A program made the position numbers and the translations under genes. 64,000 bases of DNA, taken from Oscillospiraceae bacterium. Its GTDB lineage: Bacteria > Bacillota > Clostridia > Oscillospirales > QAMX01. The stretch spans positions 1-64,000 of the forward strand of contig SVLY01000009.1 in assembly GCA_015067715.1 (NCBI GenBank), in the 5' to 3' direction. A model generated the notes under the pieces. That model was not told the origin of the DNA and ran no database searches. It saw nothing but the letters and a program-made list of their open reading frames with translations. The number at the start of each line of letters is the position of its first letter. Position 1 is the stretch's first letter. Shown here in pieces: positions 63,134 to 64,000 of this stretch.

Positions 63134-64000
63134 GCTCGGTGACCTCTCCACCCAGGAGATAACCCAGATACTCGACCTTGCCGACCAGCTCAAGGCAGAG
63201 CGCAAGGCCGGCATTCCCCACCGCCATCTTGAGGGTCAGACCCTTGGCATGATATTCACAAAGTCTTCCACCCGTACCAGAGTCTCCTTTGAGGTTGGCA
63301 TCCACGACCTTGGCGGTCACGCCATGTTCCTCAGCTCCCGGGACATCCAGCTTGGCCGGGGCGAGAGCATCAAGGACACCGCCCGTGTGCTCTCCCGTTA
63401 TCTGGACGGCATTATGATCCGCACCTTCGACCAGAAGGACCCCGAGGATCTTGCAAAGTACGGCTCCATTCCCATCATCAACGGCCTTACGGACTACTGC
63501 CACCCCTGTCAGGTGCTTGCAGACCTTCAGACCATCCGTGAGTTCAAGGGCAGCCTTGAGGGCAAAAAGCTCTGCTTCGTGGGCGACGGCAACAATATGG
63601 CAAACAGCCTTATCGTTGGCGGCATTAAGATGGGTATGTACGTCTCCGTTGCCTGCCCCGAGGGTTACCGCCCCGACGCCGACATAATCGCCTGGGCAAA
63701 CGGGACCGGCCGCCTTCAGATCACCGACGATATCTTCGCCGCCGCAACCGATGCGGACGCCATCTACACCGACGTTTGGGCATCCATGGGTCAGGAGGGT
63801 GAAGCCGAGGAGAGAAAGCGCGTTTTCAAGGGCTACTGTGTTGATGCAAAGCTCATGAGCGTTGCAAAGCCCGACGCTATGGTTCTCCATTGTCTGCCCG
63901 CCCACAAGGGCGAGGAGATCACCGAGGACGTCTTCGAGGCCCACGCCGCCGAGATCTTCGAGGAAGCCGAAAACCGCCTCCACGCCCAAAAGGCCGTTAT
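63117..64000 (+). CDS. argF: Ornithine carbamoyltransferase (3' end beyond window; absent from the supplied ORF track)
   Basis: Manual translation from ATG 63117 after AAGGAGG: MKHLLKLGDLSTQEITQILDLADQLKAERKAG..KSSTRTRVSFEVGIHDLGG..DYCHPCQVLADLQTI..LHCLPAHKGEEI. Confidence 0.96.
   Translation, partial: MKHLLKLGDLSTQEITQILDLADQLKAERKAGIPHRHLEGQTLGMIFTKSSTRTRVSFEVGIHDLGGHAMFLSSRDIQLGRGESIKDTARVLSRYLDGIMIRTFDQKDPEDLAKYGSIPIINGLTDYCHPCQVLADLQTIREFKGSLEGKKLCFVGDGNNMANSLIVGGIKMGMYVSVACPEGYRPDADIIAWANGTGRLQITDDIFAAATDADAIYTDVWASMGQEGEAEERKRVFKGYCVDAKLMSVAKPDAMVLHCLPAHKGEEITEDVFEAHAAEIFEEAENRLHAQKAV

Noticed and set aside
63099-63989. 296-aa minus-strand ORF at the right edge
   Set aside because: Lies antisense to argF, which is missing from the ORF track only because its stop lies beyond the window

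Overview
Chromosomal window of a high-GC Clostridia-type Firmicute (probably Oscillospiraceae-like; taxonomy is inferred from gene content and style, not tested). No rRNA, tRNA, CRISPR array, transposase or prophage was recognised. The right two thirds are mostly housekeeping: mnmE-mnmG-rsmG (minus), the S10-spc-alpha ribosomal protein cluster rpsJ...secY-adk-map-infA-rpmJ-rpsM-rpsK-rpsD-rpoA-rplQ (plus), hrcA-grpE-dnaK-dnaJ behind a CIRCE element (minus), and argGCJBDF (plus, argF cut by the window edge). The left third is more accessory: a palindrome-rich intergenic repeat block, a T-box leader in front of an acyl-CoA synthetase, glpP/NAT/yigZ/hflX, a lipoprotein plus two-component system, DUF1385/prmC, a GH-A type glycosidase, a gnd/kdgK/SDR/araB sugar cluster, an XRE-membrane regulator, a secreted Thr-rich lipoprotein plus papain-like (C39-like) protein, and galT / two tandem MBL-fold paralogues / GH116. 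The most interesting non-coding signals are: (1) a leader upstream of the C39-like gene with its own promoter, a 28-codon ORF with a Shine-Dalgarno, and mutually exclusive anti-terminator/terminator pairings; (2) a T-box apparently controlling an acyl-CoA synthetase; (3) a tandem array of mini-hairpins ending in a strong hairpin; (4) a decayed copy of the XRE gene's promoter and start now sitting in front of galT; (5) an ECF sigma factor with a C-terminal extension of about 350 aa. All family names come from reading the translated sequences by eye; no database search was run.
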